A stretch of DNA of 64,000 bases, from positions 22,018,088 to 22,082,087 of the forward strand of contig BRKX01000018.1 in assembly GCA_026008535.1 (NCBI GenBank). The letters are read 5' to 3'. The position numbers and the translations under genes are program-made. This document shows positions 9,583 to 20,385 of this stretch, in pieces (position 1 is the first letter of the stretch; the number at the start of each line of letters is the position of its first letter). This DNA comes from Perilla frutescens. Taxonomy: Eukaryota > Streptophyta > Magnoliopsida > Lamiales > Lamiaceae. A model generated the notes under the pieces. It ran no database searches. It saw nothing but the letters and a program-made list of their open reading frames with translations, and was not told the DNA's origin.

Positions 9583-11582
9583 TTAACTTGACTGATCAGC
9601 TGACTTGTTAGTATGAGCTGGCTCTGGATCAGCTGGAGGAATAGATGAAGTGATTCCTTTCTCAGCAATTGGATCTTGTGAGGGAGCTGTCTGGGGCTCA
9701 GTTGCCTCCTCAAACTGATGAGTCTTCTCAGCTGATTCTTCTGACTCTTCAGGAATGATATTGATTTCAACCTCAGCTTCGTGAGGAGATTTCTCAGAGT
9801 GAAGTTCTCTCATCACCTCATCAATGATATCATGCACAGGGTTGTATGTTTGATCGCTCACTGCAGTTGATGGTTGTCCAGACTGACGACTTTGTGATTT
9901 CTTCATTAATTGATTGAATAGCCATTTGTGTTGAACATGGGTGTGCATCCATCTTTCTCGTTTCCTTTCTGTAGTGATGACTGGCAGTTTTAAGCCTTGA
10001 AGCTTGCACAGTTCATCAAACACATCTTTCATTGATCCTTCAGATGGATTTGAGCATTCTTTCCTTAGTTGTAGCTGCCTCATGAGATGTTTGCCCTTAG
10101 TGATACTGGCATTCTCACTGTCCGTCCACCATAGACTCCATTCTTCTTCTCGTCTCCAGAAGCTCATTCCATGGAATGCGAGTAATGAGAGAAAGGGCTC
10201 TGACGGATATACATTTCTCCACAAAAACCAGTAGATTTACCTGGTCAAGGTGTGGAAGAGCTCCTCAGAGCCAGTTAGTTCCTGGGCATAGTGTTGAGCC
10301 ATATGTTTTTGTGTGGTTTCATCAACCCATTTCTTCACGGACTCTCCTTGTGAGTAGGCTCTTATATTTCCTTCAACTTGAGTCATCGGTGGACACGTCA
10401 TTTGGAAGTAATCTGCTCCAGCTGCATTGTGAGGAATCCCTCTTGCAGGGTTGATGTCTTCTGGGTTTTCACACGGAGTTGTATCCTCAACAGTTAGATT
10501 TGGTGGAATTGTTGAATCTGGTATAGGACTTGATTCATTTCTCTTCTTGGATTAAGGAAGTAAGATCCTTCTCCTTTGTGTTTGACCAGCTTGCCTCTTC
10601 TTTGGAGCTGATCTGACTGCTCATCTAAGCTGATTGTCCAATGATGTTAGCTCTGATGGCAACTGAGCTTTGTTGCCTGAATCTCTGGGCTATAGGGATG
10701 TCATCATCAGAGTCTTCAGTAACTTGTTTCTTTCCCTTGCCTTCAGCTGCAGGCTTCTTTCTTTTTAGCTGGTCAGTTTGGTCAAGGTCTATGTCCACAA
10801 TCTTGAGTGGTTTAAAGATAAAGTCATTGCTGACTATAGTCTTGAACTCTGTTTCCTCAGCCATCCAAGAAAACTGTTTCTCCAGAATAATGCTCACTCG
10901 ACTGATGTATCCAATTCTTTGAGAGAATTTCTTGTTATCCTAGCCTTTCTCAATGATGTCAACATATCTCTTCAATTTATTGAAGAAATATTGTGCCTAG
11001 TTGATCTCCATTCGGTTGTAGATGGCGGCGCAAATCTTGTATTTTGTTTCTGACATTTCAGATTGACTGCCAATTGTCCCAATAATAATCTTTGAAGCGA
11101 TGGCAGCAAGCACCTGATATTCATCTTGAAATTTTGATATGAGGTGATTGCTTTTATAAGGTTGAGCTTCACCTTCCTTTTTCCAGAAATCATACGCTTC
11201 CTGGAAATTGATTTGAACTTCTTCCAGCTTGAGTTCGTTGCTAGGTAGATCGAATGTTGCTTAGTGATTCAGCTGTCACGATGATCTCATGTCCTCTCAC
11301 TTCTGATCTGATCTCTTTGGGATATGAAGAACCATTCGAATTTAAGAAAAATTCAGCAACTGGTTTTGGGTCAATACGTTCTGGAAATACCTCCAGGAGC
11401 GTCTTCAGCTTGGCCTCAGAAAGCTTTTCGATGATTATTCCACTTAGAGGGGACGCTTTGCAGGCTTGAAGAAATCCAGCTGGATTGAAAAACTTATCTT
11501 TGTCGAGTTTTTCACAAAATGCTTTAGAGTCTTCTCCTGACTGTCGGAAATTGAACCTTCTGCGAGTTGGGTTTTGAGCCAT
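9583..11582 (-). pseudogene. Extra copia ORF A, first copy of the accessory ORF
   Basis: It begins at Met 11582 (MAQNPTRRRFNFRQSGED) and stays open to 11241. A one-base frameshift near 11245 moves it to another frame that carries TFDLPSNELKLEEVQ and EYQVLAAIASKIIIGTIGS, ending at a TAG near 11000 where ORF C has Trp. It continues as 10897-10625 (basic KRKKPAAEGKGKKQ, then acidic), then 10224-9583, which has FHGMSFWRREEEWS and an acidic, proline-rich C-terminus. Landmarks VAEFFLN, GADYFQMTCPP, NIRAYSQGE and SEELFHTL align with ORF B. The basic patch could be a nuclear localisation signal. Function is unknown. It is about 0.8 kb downstream of the RNase H end. Confidence 0.65.
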
Positions 11583-11723
11583 AATTCTTTGAAGAGAGAT
11601 TAGTTTGTGAGGCTGACGAATTGATCTTTGAGGACTGAAGAGTTTTGCTTTTGACGAGAGATAGATAGGAAGGGATAAGTCGGTAGTAAAAATCAGGAAG
11701 CTTATCTCGAGTATTCAGCCGCC

Positions 11724-11895
11724 CTATTTATATATTGAGATAAGGCTCATCCAACGGTTGAAACGTTTCGTATGCCTTGATTTCAATGGTCGGATTAATT
11801 CAATCGACATGTCGATTGGCCTTTCATTTCTATCCGTTGGGAATAAATAAAGGAATAGAGAGAAAGTTCAACGGTAACATTTGAGTGACACGTGT
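11724..11895 (-). promoter_or_regulatory. Putative promoter of ORF A: TATA box and G-box
   Basis: The coding strand reads ATATATAAATAGGG with its TATA part at 11735-11724, about 145 bp before the ORF A Met. A GACACGTGT word lies at 11887-11895 and CAACGGTAACA (plus strand) at 11869-11879. This is the best promoter-like arrangement of the three extra ORFs, but it rests on short motifs only. Confidence 0.45.
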
Positions 11896-11959
11896 TTTTA
11901 CCATTTCCACTATTGAAATTTTTGAACTTATCTTTTCTCTCTAGCATTTTCTCCTTGGC

Positions 11960-12385
11960 TTGAAACTGATTACGTCATCAGTTGGCTTCGACTGTAGCTG
12001 ATGATCTTTCTGTTGATCAGTTCTAACTGAGATGTCTTTTCAACAGTTCCTGACTTGTCTTGACTGCTTGGACCTTCATTTAGCTGTTTTCCTTTAGTTG
12101 GTTCTTGAACTGATATCTTCTTTTGAGTTGATTCCAGTTCTTATGATTTCTTCATCAGTTTGGTCAATTTGCAGCTGGTATGTTCTGCATAACTGACTGG
12201 ATCATTAGTTTGAGCAAATGAACTAATGATTTAATTGAGCTTATGGGGTAAACTGATCAGCTCCAGTTTACTTTCTCTTCACAGCTTCTTGCTTCAATTC
12301 AAACTGATGGCTTTTGTGTCCAACTGATCAGTTCAATGACTTTTTCAGTTATGAACTACTTATGAGGAGTTTGAAGCCTTTTGGT
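11960..12385 (-). other. Spacer after RNase H, rich in CAGTTG and GATCAGTT words
   Basis: No open frame. The segment repeats short words (GATCAGTT, CAGTTTG, AACTGATC) also found in the LTRs and between ORFs B and C. It separates the canonical polyprotein from the extra ORFs. Confidence 0.5.
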
Positions 12386-14850
12386 TCAGTTCCTCTCTTC
12401 AGCTGGAATGGATTCTTGGCCTTTTTCTTCCAGTTGATCATCTTCATCTTGTGATGCTAGCTCAAGTAGTCCCAATTGTATGCATAGCTCCATAAACCTT
12501 GCTTCAGGCAATGGTTTGGTGAAGATGTCAGCTATCTGCTTCTCAGTATTGACATATTTGATGCATATGTCTTTCTTCTCGATGTGATCTCTGATGAAGT
12601 GATGTCTTATGTCAATGTGCTTGGTTCTTAAATGTAGAACTGGATTTTGAGATATTGCAATTGCACTGTTGTTGTCACAGTAGATAGGTACTTCTTCAGT
12701 TTCAACTTTGTAGTCCTTCAACTGTTGCTTCATCCAGAGTATCTGAGCACAACAGCTTCCCCCAGCTACATATTCTACTTCAGTTGTTGACGTGGCAACT
12801 GAGTGCTGCTTCTTGCTAAACCAGGATATTAGTTAGCTTCCTAGAAACTGACATGTTCCACTGGTGCTTTTTCTGTCAATCTTGCATCCACCAAAGTCTG
12901 AATCTGAATAACCAATTAGACTCAAACTATCATCTCTGGGATACCATAGTCCAATATTTATGGTTCCTTTGAGATATTTGATAATCCTCTTAGCTGCTTC
13001 AAGATGACTTTTCTTTGGGTTAGCTTGAAACCATACGCATAGACCGACTGAATAAGAGATGTCTAGTCAGTTAGCTGTTAAGTAAAGTAGCGACCCAATG
13101 ATTCCTCTGTAATATGTTTGACTAACTGATTCTCCTTCTTCATCAGGAGTTAGCTGAACTGATGTATTCATAGGAATCTTGAGAGTTTTTCCTTTGCTTA
13201 CGCCAAACTTCTTGACTAGCTCCTTGGTGTACTTCGCCTGGCTGATAAAGATCCCATCTTTCAGCTGCTTCACTTGGAGTCCTAGGAAGAATGTCATTTC
13301 TCCCATCATGCTCATCTCAAATTCGCTTTGCATCAGTTGAGCGAATCGTGTGCATAGATCTTTGCTTTTTGATCCAAAAATTATGGCATCCACATAAATT
13401 TGAACCATCAAGATCTCAGTTGATCGTTCTATTCGGAATAGAGTTCGATCAATGACTCCTTTTTGAAACCCATTTTTCAGCAAAAATGTTGTGAGAGTTT
13501 CATACCACGCTCTAGGAGCTTGTTTCAGTCCGTAGAGGGCCTTCTTTAGTTTGAAGACTTGATCACCAATTTCAAAGCCTGGCGGTTGCTCGACATACAC
13601 GTCCTCCTTGAGCATTCCTTGAAAAAAAGCACTCTTGACATCCATTTGATAGACTGTGAAATTGAAGTGAGCTGCATAGGCTAGGAACAGTTTGATGGCT
13701 TCCAATCTTGCAACTGGTGCGAATGTCTCATCAAATTCAATCCCTTCACTTTGTGAGTATCCTTTAGCTACTAGTCTAGCCTTGTTCCTTGTGATCACTC
13801 CTTGTTCATCCAGTTTGTTGCGAAAAACCCATTTTGTACGAATGACCTTCTAGGTTTTTGGTCTATCAACAAGAAACCATACGTCATTTCTTGTGAACTG
13901 ATTCAGTTCTTCTTGCATGGCCATGATCCAGTCTGAATCTTCTAAGGCTTCTTTGACGTTTGCTGGTTTAATTTGAGATATGAAGCATGTGAACAATGCA
14001 TTCTCAGTTGAACTTCTGGTTTGAACTCGACTTCTTGGGTCACCAACTATCTTGTCAGTTAGGTGGCTTCGGAGCCATTTGGGCAAGATAGCTTCAGCTG
14101 GGTCTTCAGTTGGTTCTTCTGTAGTGGCGTCATCAGTCGCCCTTTCATCAGTTGGTTCGGCATTTTCATCAGTTCTTCCCCCTGTTTCAGTTGTGGGGTT
14201 TATCGTCTCAGTACGATTTGTGTCTTCATTAACCAAATTGTTCTCAACTGGTTTGGTGCCAGTTTCATTGCCTTCTTCTAGTGAAACTTCAAGCCGGTCT
14301 GGAACAATGTGATCCACATAGTCCTGCGAGTTCTCAGTTTCACTAGGTAGTACTTGAACTGATGTGTCTATTCTTTCTTTGTTCCTGTACTCATTAGCAA
14401 ATTCATCAAATACCATATGACATGTTATTTCCACAACAAGAGTTTGCTTATTGAACACTCTGTAAGCTTGTGCATGAGGAGAGTTACACCCAAGAAATAT
14501 TCCCCCATCAGCTTTAGTACTAAAGGCTTTCAATTGAGTCTTGCCATTGTTGTGAATATAACATTTACAGCTAAATATTTTAAAATATGAGATAGAAGGC
14601 TTACAACCCTTATACAGCTTATAGGGTGTTTTGTCATGTGCGGCTACAATGGCGCTTCAGTTTTGAGTATGGCAAGCTGTGTTGACTGCTTCAGCCCAGT
14701 AACCTTCAGCTATGTTGGCATCAACTATCATTGCTCGAGCTGCTTCTTTGAGTGTCCGGTTACGCCATTCGGCTACACCATTTTGTTGTAGAGTTCTTGC
14801 AGCTGAGTGTTCATGAGTGATTCTAAGCTGGTTGAGAAAAACTGATCATT
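12386..14850 (-). pseudogene. Copia pol: integrase C-terminus, reverse transcriptase, RNase H
   Basis: The frame runs through 14533-13850, 13798-13067 and 12733-12386 with stops between. The integrase glutamate region (LQQNGVAEWRNRTLKEAARA) is followed by an acidic Thr/Glu-rich linker. RT landmarks are KARLVAKGYSQSEGIEF, FAPVARLEAIK, QMDVKSAFFQG and ALYGLKQAPRAWYE. The catalytic box reads YVDAIIFG in place of YVDD (GAC to GCC at about 13405-13390). RNase H landmarks are GYSDSDFGGC, EVEYVAGGSC and RTKHIDIRHHFIRD. The second catalytic Asp of RT is lost, which should abolish polymerase activity. Stops include one in the segment before LDISYSV and one before LISWFSKKQ. Confidence 0.92.
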
Positions 14851-15710
14851 TGCTGATTTACAAATTCAGTTCCATTGTCGGAGCGAATCCTTTGAACTGA
14901 TCTTTCCTTTTCAGTTTGTAGCCTTCTGATCAGCGTCGTTAGCTTGTCATAAGTTTCATCTTTGCTCATCAAGAATTCCACCCATGTATATCTTGAGAAA
15001 TCATCAACTATTACAAGAGTGAATCTTTTGCCTTTTGGGGTTTGTGGTCTAACTGGACCAAACAAATCCATATGTAGCAGTTGGAGGCAATCAGTTGTTC
15101 CTGGTGGATGACTCATATTCTTGAAGTATGATTTCACTTGCTTCCCTTTTTGACATGGCCCACATACGCCTGTTTTCTTGTATATTTCCTTGGGAAGCCC
15201 CTCAACTAGCTCTTTCTTGACTAGGTAGTTGATTATTTTGAAGTTGAGGTAGTTCAGTCATCGATGCCATAGCCAGCTTGCTTCAGTTGATCCTTTTGAA
15301 AGAAAGCAAGCTTCTGAGTTACCGGTTGACCAGTCAACAATGTACATGTTGCCTCTTCTTATGCCAGTGAGAAGAATTACTCCAGTTGACTTGTCTCTTA
15401 TGCTGCAGGAGTTTTTGGTGAAGTCAACTGAGTAGCCATTGTCGCACAGCTGGGTGATACTGAGTAGTTTATGTTTTAGTCCATCCACGTGGGAGACTCC
15501 ATTTACTACTACTTTTCCCTTTACTACGAACCCTTCTCCAATGGTTCGACTTTTGGAGTTGTCTCCAAATGTAACAAGTGGACCTTTGACTTCTTCATAA
15601 CCGTCGAGATCTTCTCTGTCTCCGGTCTTGTGCTTGGAGCACCCGCTATCTAGATACCAAATGTCTTTGGTTTTCTTCATAGATAGGATGCTCTTGTCCT
15701 GCAAAAACAA
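14823..15710 (-). pseudogene. Copia pol: protease and integrase N-terminus
   Basis: The protease active site is WYLDSGCSKHKTG (about residues 18-30 from 15710), with the D-S-G triad intact. Further markers are LLSITQLCDNGY and the WLWHR stretch that starts the GAG-pre-integrase domain. A stop at 15258-15260 follows WLWHR (expected Arg; CGA to TGA). Integrase continues with CGPCQKGK of the zinc domain, HMDLFGPV (first catalytic Asp) and RSDNGTEF (second Asp). A one-base frameshift near 14835 moves the frame before the catalytic Glu. The order PR-IN-RT-RH identifies Ty1/copia. Confidence 0.92.
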
Positions 15711-15713
15711 GGA

Positions 15714-16500
15714 TTAGCATTTAGGGACCCATTTCATATCGGGTCCTTGTTGATACATCAAGCTTTTTGGAATCCAAACTTGCCAAACTTTTGGCTTTTT
15801 ATCACTCAGAGAATCAACTGATTTGGATCGCTTGATCAGTTTTGACTTTCTTTCAGCTCTTCTATTTTGAGTTGAGTCAATTGAGTGATACCTGCGTTGA
15901 AAGTTAGTAGGATAAAACAATTCAACTAAAATGTTGTTATCCCGAGATCTTTGTGTTCTTCTATCAGGCCAACGCCTTGTGTGTTTCCAGTTTGCTGGAT
16001 TGAACCCTTTTGGGTCAGCTCTAGGTTCATTTCTAGAATCCAGGTACTCATTATAGTGATGATAGGCTTGAAATGAGTTTCTTTGATCTCTCCTATAAGT
16101 GTTTTGATTGAACTGCTTAATAGGATAGGCTTGAGATCTAAATTGGTCTTTCTTTTTAAAATGAACTGACCTATCAATTTGCCTTGTCGGCATTCTATAT
16201 TGAGCTGGTGGCCTTTGTTGAACTGAGGGCTTTGAACGAGTGGATTGACTTGAGTCAACTAATGTTCTTGGCTGGAAATTGGGCTTCAGTTGACCTGGTG
16301 TTTTTGGTTGGTAGAACTGACCAAATTGTCTAGGCTAAGTTTGAGGATTTTTCAATATTTCTTTTTCTTTGGTTGGCTCAGCTAGCTGATCATGAGATCT
16401 AGTGAACCCTTTTAGGATTCCCTTATCACTGGGTTGAGCAATTGCTTTTCCTTTCTCTAGGGTAGTAAACTTGCTATATCCTAGCCCTGAGCTGCTAGTT
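15714..16500 (-). pseudogene. Copia gag, C-terminal basic linker before protease
   Basis: In the gag frame, 16193-15714 is open for 159 codons and very rich in Arg, Lys, Gln and Asn. It ends WIPKSLMYQQGPDMKWVPKC. This kind of basic linker between the gag coiled coil and the protease is common in large plant copia elements. A stop separates it from the protease frame at 15710. The segment 16500-16194 in the same region is proline/glutamine-rich with stops. Confidence 0.75.
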
Positions 16501-16517
16501 CCAGTTCTTTAGCGATT

Positions 16518-17219
16518 TCATATCTCATCTACAGTTTGAGATCCCTTTTTGAACTTCAGAGTTACTTTTTCTCTCTCATGGATCTCTTGCTTGAGTTTTT
16601 GATTTTCAGCTTCTAGATCAGCAGTTCTTAATTTCAACTTTTCAAATTCCACAAGCTGAGACTCAAGAAAATTTAATCTTTCATGATCAATGCTCACTTT
16701 CCTAACTCTATTTCTCAGTTCATCATTTTCATCTTTCAGTTCAACATGCAAGCAGGATATTGAAGCTAATTGATCTTCTAGCATCATGAGTTTCATGTAA
16801 GTTCATTGCTAGAAACAGTTGCTTCATTAATATGATAGAAGGAGGTTTGAGAATCAGCTATACTAACCTCTTCATCATTGTCAGCCATGAGGTAGAATAA
16901 TGCTTCATCGTCTGAGCTGTAGCCGTCAGAATCAATTCCAGATGGATAGTCTGAATCGTCTAGCACGGCATTCTCATAATTTGCAACCATTGCTTTCCTT
17001 TTTGAAGAAGCTTCTCCTCACTTTAGCCTTCTTGTCTTCAGGGAGCTCTGGACATTCATATCTATAATGTCCTTTTTTGTGGCAGTGAAAACACTCTCCT
17101 TGATTTCGGTTGCCACCCCTGAATGGTTCAGCTGACCGTTCAGCTGGTTGGTGAGTTCTCTCATCTTTTGGGATTTCATTAGTTTGAGGTGGAACTGATT
17201 GTTTATCCCGAACTCTCAT
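16518..17219 (-). pseudogene. Copia gag: zinc knuckle, acidic patch and coiled coil
   Basis: A perfect CCHC zinc knuckle (CFHCHKKGHYRYEC) lies near 17085-17044. An acidic segment follows in a shifted frame (16990-16793; DDSDYPSGIDSDGYSSDDEA, then LMADNDEE). Then a leucine-rich coiled coil returns to the original frame (16796-16518; heptad-like, with LEAENQKLKQEIHE). The two frame changes could be old indels. Knuckle, acidic patch and coiled coil in this order match the copia gag fragment at 1-1002. Confidence 0.85.
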
Positions 17220-17243
17220 CAGCTTCTCTAGCAGTCTGGTAAC

Positions 17244-18182
17244 TTATTGGATTTGATCATTGATGTCTTCAGTTAGATTCTCCTTCTTTTCAGTTGTTTC
17301 TCTTTTTCGTTCGGTTGAAGAACCGCCTTGATTTTCTCTGGCTGGTGAGCTCCTAAGTCGGAAGTTGTTTCTTCCCAGAGTATCTCTAAACTGGTTCCTT
17401 TCACCATAGAAAGCTGCATCTTGAGCTGACGATGTAGATGCCTCCTTCTTTCGGTTTAGACTGTACTCATGAGCTTTGAGAGAGCCAAACAGTTCTCTTG
17501 GAGTGATGCTGTTGAGATTTCTTGATTCTTTTGTAGCTATCACTTTCATGTCCCATTCTTCAGTGAGATTATCCAATATTTTGGAGTTCATCTCAGAATT
17601 GGGATAACTTCTCCCAAGGTTGGTCATCTCACTGATCATGCCTAGAAATCTGGTTTCAAGGCTTGAGATGGACTCTTCTGGCTGCATTTTGAAGGATTCA
17701 TATCTGTCGACTACCAGTTGGAGCTTGTTTCCTTTGATGGCTTTAGACTCTTTGCATGGATCTGCTAGTAGGTCTCTTATCTCCTTGGCAGTTGTGCAGT
17801 TCTTTATGTCCTTCATTCGGTCTTCATCTAGAGTTTGAAATAATGCAGCTTGAGCAACGAACTCTAGATTCTTTAACTTCTTCTCTTCACTGGTGAGAAG
17901 ATTAGTTGGCTTTGGGATCCTTGCCGGTTGATTGATATCAACTATGTGAGCGTCATTGTCTATCATGATGATGATTGGACCATCTTCAATGACTTCCCAC
18001 ATATTCTCATGAATTAAGCAGAGATGCGCCTTCATTCTCCTGCTCCAGTTATCATAGTTCTTAACTGAAAACAAAGGTAGCTTATGGTTTTCTATAGCTG
18101 GAATGTTAGCACAGATAAGCAGATTTAATTCAGTTGATCTGCAGAAATGGCTGATCCTTAGAATCAACCGCTCTGATACCAC
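17244..18182 (-). pseudogene. Copia gag, N-terminal domain
   Basis: An open frame of 312 codons begins inside the PBS; the true start is likely downstream, near IPAIENHKLPLFSVKNYDNW. It contains the plant copia gag signature (NYDNWSRRMKAHL, WEVIEDG, LDEDRMKDIKNCTTAKEI) and the downstream TPRELFGSLKAHE helix. It ends at an in-frame stop at 17244 before the zinc knuckle, which continues in the same frame. Confidence 0.92.
18168..18181 (-). other. Copia primer-binding site (tRNA-iMet)
   Basis: On the coding strand TGGTATCAGAGCGG begins two bases after the 5' LTR end (CCAACA, then AG). It is complementary to the 3' end of plant initiator methionine tRNA, the usual primer of Ty1/copia elements. 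Confidence 0.93.
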
Positions 18183-18571
18183 TTGTTGGTCCCGGACAAG
18201 TCGATATCAGTTTAGAGGGGGGGTGAATAAACTGATTAAAAACTTTCACTTTAAATGCGGAATAATAGGGGCCCTTTGACTCGCTTTAGAGATACTTATC
18301 TATGCACAAACTTATTGATCAGTTAAGACAGCTTGAGTGTAGCTTGTGTGAGATTGTGTGCAGTTCAAAGGTATGCAATAATCAAAACAGTACAGCACAC
18401 AAGTGATTTATAGAGGTTTGAAGTCTCAAACTTCTACGTCCTCTCTTCATTCCGTAGAAGGGCAACTTCACTATATAACTTGAGTTTCTTTATAAATTAC
18501 ACAATAAAGGACAGTTGGCTGAACCTGGTAACTGCTCGCTACCTCAGCAGGTCGACGACTCACACTTGAAG

Positions 18572-19455
18572 AGTAACGCCCCAAACTACTTCGTTTGGCC
18601 ACGTCACATAACATACAATGTACTTATTTATTTTGGTGTGCTTATTTTAAATCGAGTGGAAGCTAAGGTCAAGTTTCATTATGAGGAATGAAATCATATT
18701 TCCCATTATAATTTTTTTTCACTAATATAACATACAACCTAACGGATCCAATTTGTCACACAACATAGTATTTAATGGAAGCATTGCATAGGCCCATCCA
18801 TATGAATCATACAATCATCTAACCTATCGGGCTCATAGGTTGTCATGACCCGCCCATCTAGCATCCTAAATCAACATGCATAATATAGGATCAACAACAT
18901 ACTTCATACATAATAGGCTCCAAGATCGAACGACCCGCCTTTAAATTGTTTTGCATAATATTAAGTTATATACATCATGACCTACAAAAGATCGGGCTAT
19001 TCCCATCCCCTATAATCATTGATCATAAAGCAAAAGAGTGATCAATGTACTAATAATAATATGAGTATTTTCAAAAGAAGAGCATGCAAAAGATAAACAC
19101 AAGCTTGTGGGGTTCTCTTGTGTTCACAACGCTCCTACCCAGGCCTCGACTCCTCAACCTGAAATTCATTGAATGAATGGGGTAAGTATTTAACAACATA
19201 CTCAGTGGGGAACACTGTAAACAGTTATCGCCAATTGGACAAGTGAAAATATAACATATGGACTTTTTTTTACTTTGTGGAGACTAGTCTCAACCCTACG
19301 TTAATGATGCCCCCGTTAATGAACATCTTTGGCCCTGTAGGGATGCCCGCAGACATACTACCCCCCAGGGAGGATATTATCGATATTCAAACAATATTAA
19401 TTCAAATTCATTTTCCAAAAATTATAATTCATAATTTAGAAAAAGGGACGAGATA
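18572..19455 (-). mobile_element. 884-bp solo-LTR-like gypsy insertion in the copia 5' LTR
   Basis: The segment is absent from the 3' LTR and is flanked by TGAAG on both sides (18567-18571 and 19456-19460). It starts with a degenerate GTAACGCCCC end like the gypsy-1 LTR end TGTAACGCCCC. It also holds the ACTCAGTGGGG motif (about 19200) found in other gypsy LTRs here, and no coding sequence. The best reading is a solo LTR in minus orientation with mutated terminal bases. Plus-strand frames through it (for example 19277-19486) are not supported as genes. Confidence 0.78.
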
Positions 19456-20055
19456 TGAAGTCCCTAACATCTCGCTAGGAAGGTAGCTGCTATTGCCGTC
19501 TTTACAAGGTTTTAGATCTCTTTCGATCTTCAAGAGGTTAGTCTTGAACATAGGGTATCAACTGGTGTGCTCCTTCAATTGAGCTGGGTAGTTGATCGTT
19601 GTATAGCTGAAACTGAGAAGGCTGCCCTGGCTGGATCGTCAACAGCTGGCTGAATATCTTTACTCTGTGAATTCTTCTTCTCAGTTGGACTCTCGCAGTT
19701 TTTATCAAATGCTGAACTTGAGCTTAAGTGGGAGGGAGAAAGAAAAGCTCTTGGTTGAATATTTCAAGAACGTATATGCGAAAGTTGTGAAGGCGAAGAG
19801 TGTTTAAAACTCTGATTCACTCGTCTTTTATAGAGGAGTGATTTTATGACCGTTGAGTTCCATTGATCGGTTGCTTTGTTGGCTCATCATTGGCAGATGG
19901 TCTTTATTGATCGCTGGAGCTTTTGGTTGAAATAGCCGTTACTCTACCAATCGATCTTCATTGGATATTTAATTCCAGGATCTCTGTTGAAACATTTATT
20001 TCAAGATTCGCCGGTTTGAGCAGTAACTCCAGGGTTCTCTGGCTTCAGCTTTGAG

Positions 20056-20385
20056 TTAGCAGTACTGAACTTGTCTGTTCAGTTCGGCCATTGCTCCAGT
20101 TGGTAGTATTGAGTTTGTCAGCTCAGATTGGTCGTTGCTGCAGTTGGCAGTTTTGAGCTTGTCAGCTCAATTTGGCCATTGCTCCAGTCGGCAGTTTTGA
20201 AGTTGTCAGCTCAGTTTGGCCATTGCACCAGTTGGCAGTTTTGAGCTTGTCAGCTCAGTTTGGCCATTCCTTCAGTTGGCAGTTTTGAGCTTGTCAACTC
20301 AGTTTGGCCATTACTCCCGTTGGCAGTTTTGAGCTTGTCAGCTCAGTTTGGCCATTGCTCCAGTTGGCAGTTTTGAGCTTGTTTC
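20056..20385. repeat. 44-bp minisatellite within the copia 5' LTR
   Basis: About seven units homologous to those at 3385-3716, with unit-specific substitutions. Copy number appears the same in both LTRs, consistent with the array pre-dating insertion of this element. Confidence 0.85.

Noticed and set aside
18168..18183. tRNA gene fragment at the TGGTATCAGAGC sites
   Set aside because: They are short primer-binding sites next to LTRs, not tRNA genes.
19277..19486. 69-codon plus-strand ORF in the 884-bp insertion
   Set aside because: It crosses the insertion edge into the copia LTR and has no domain.
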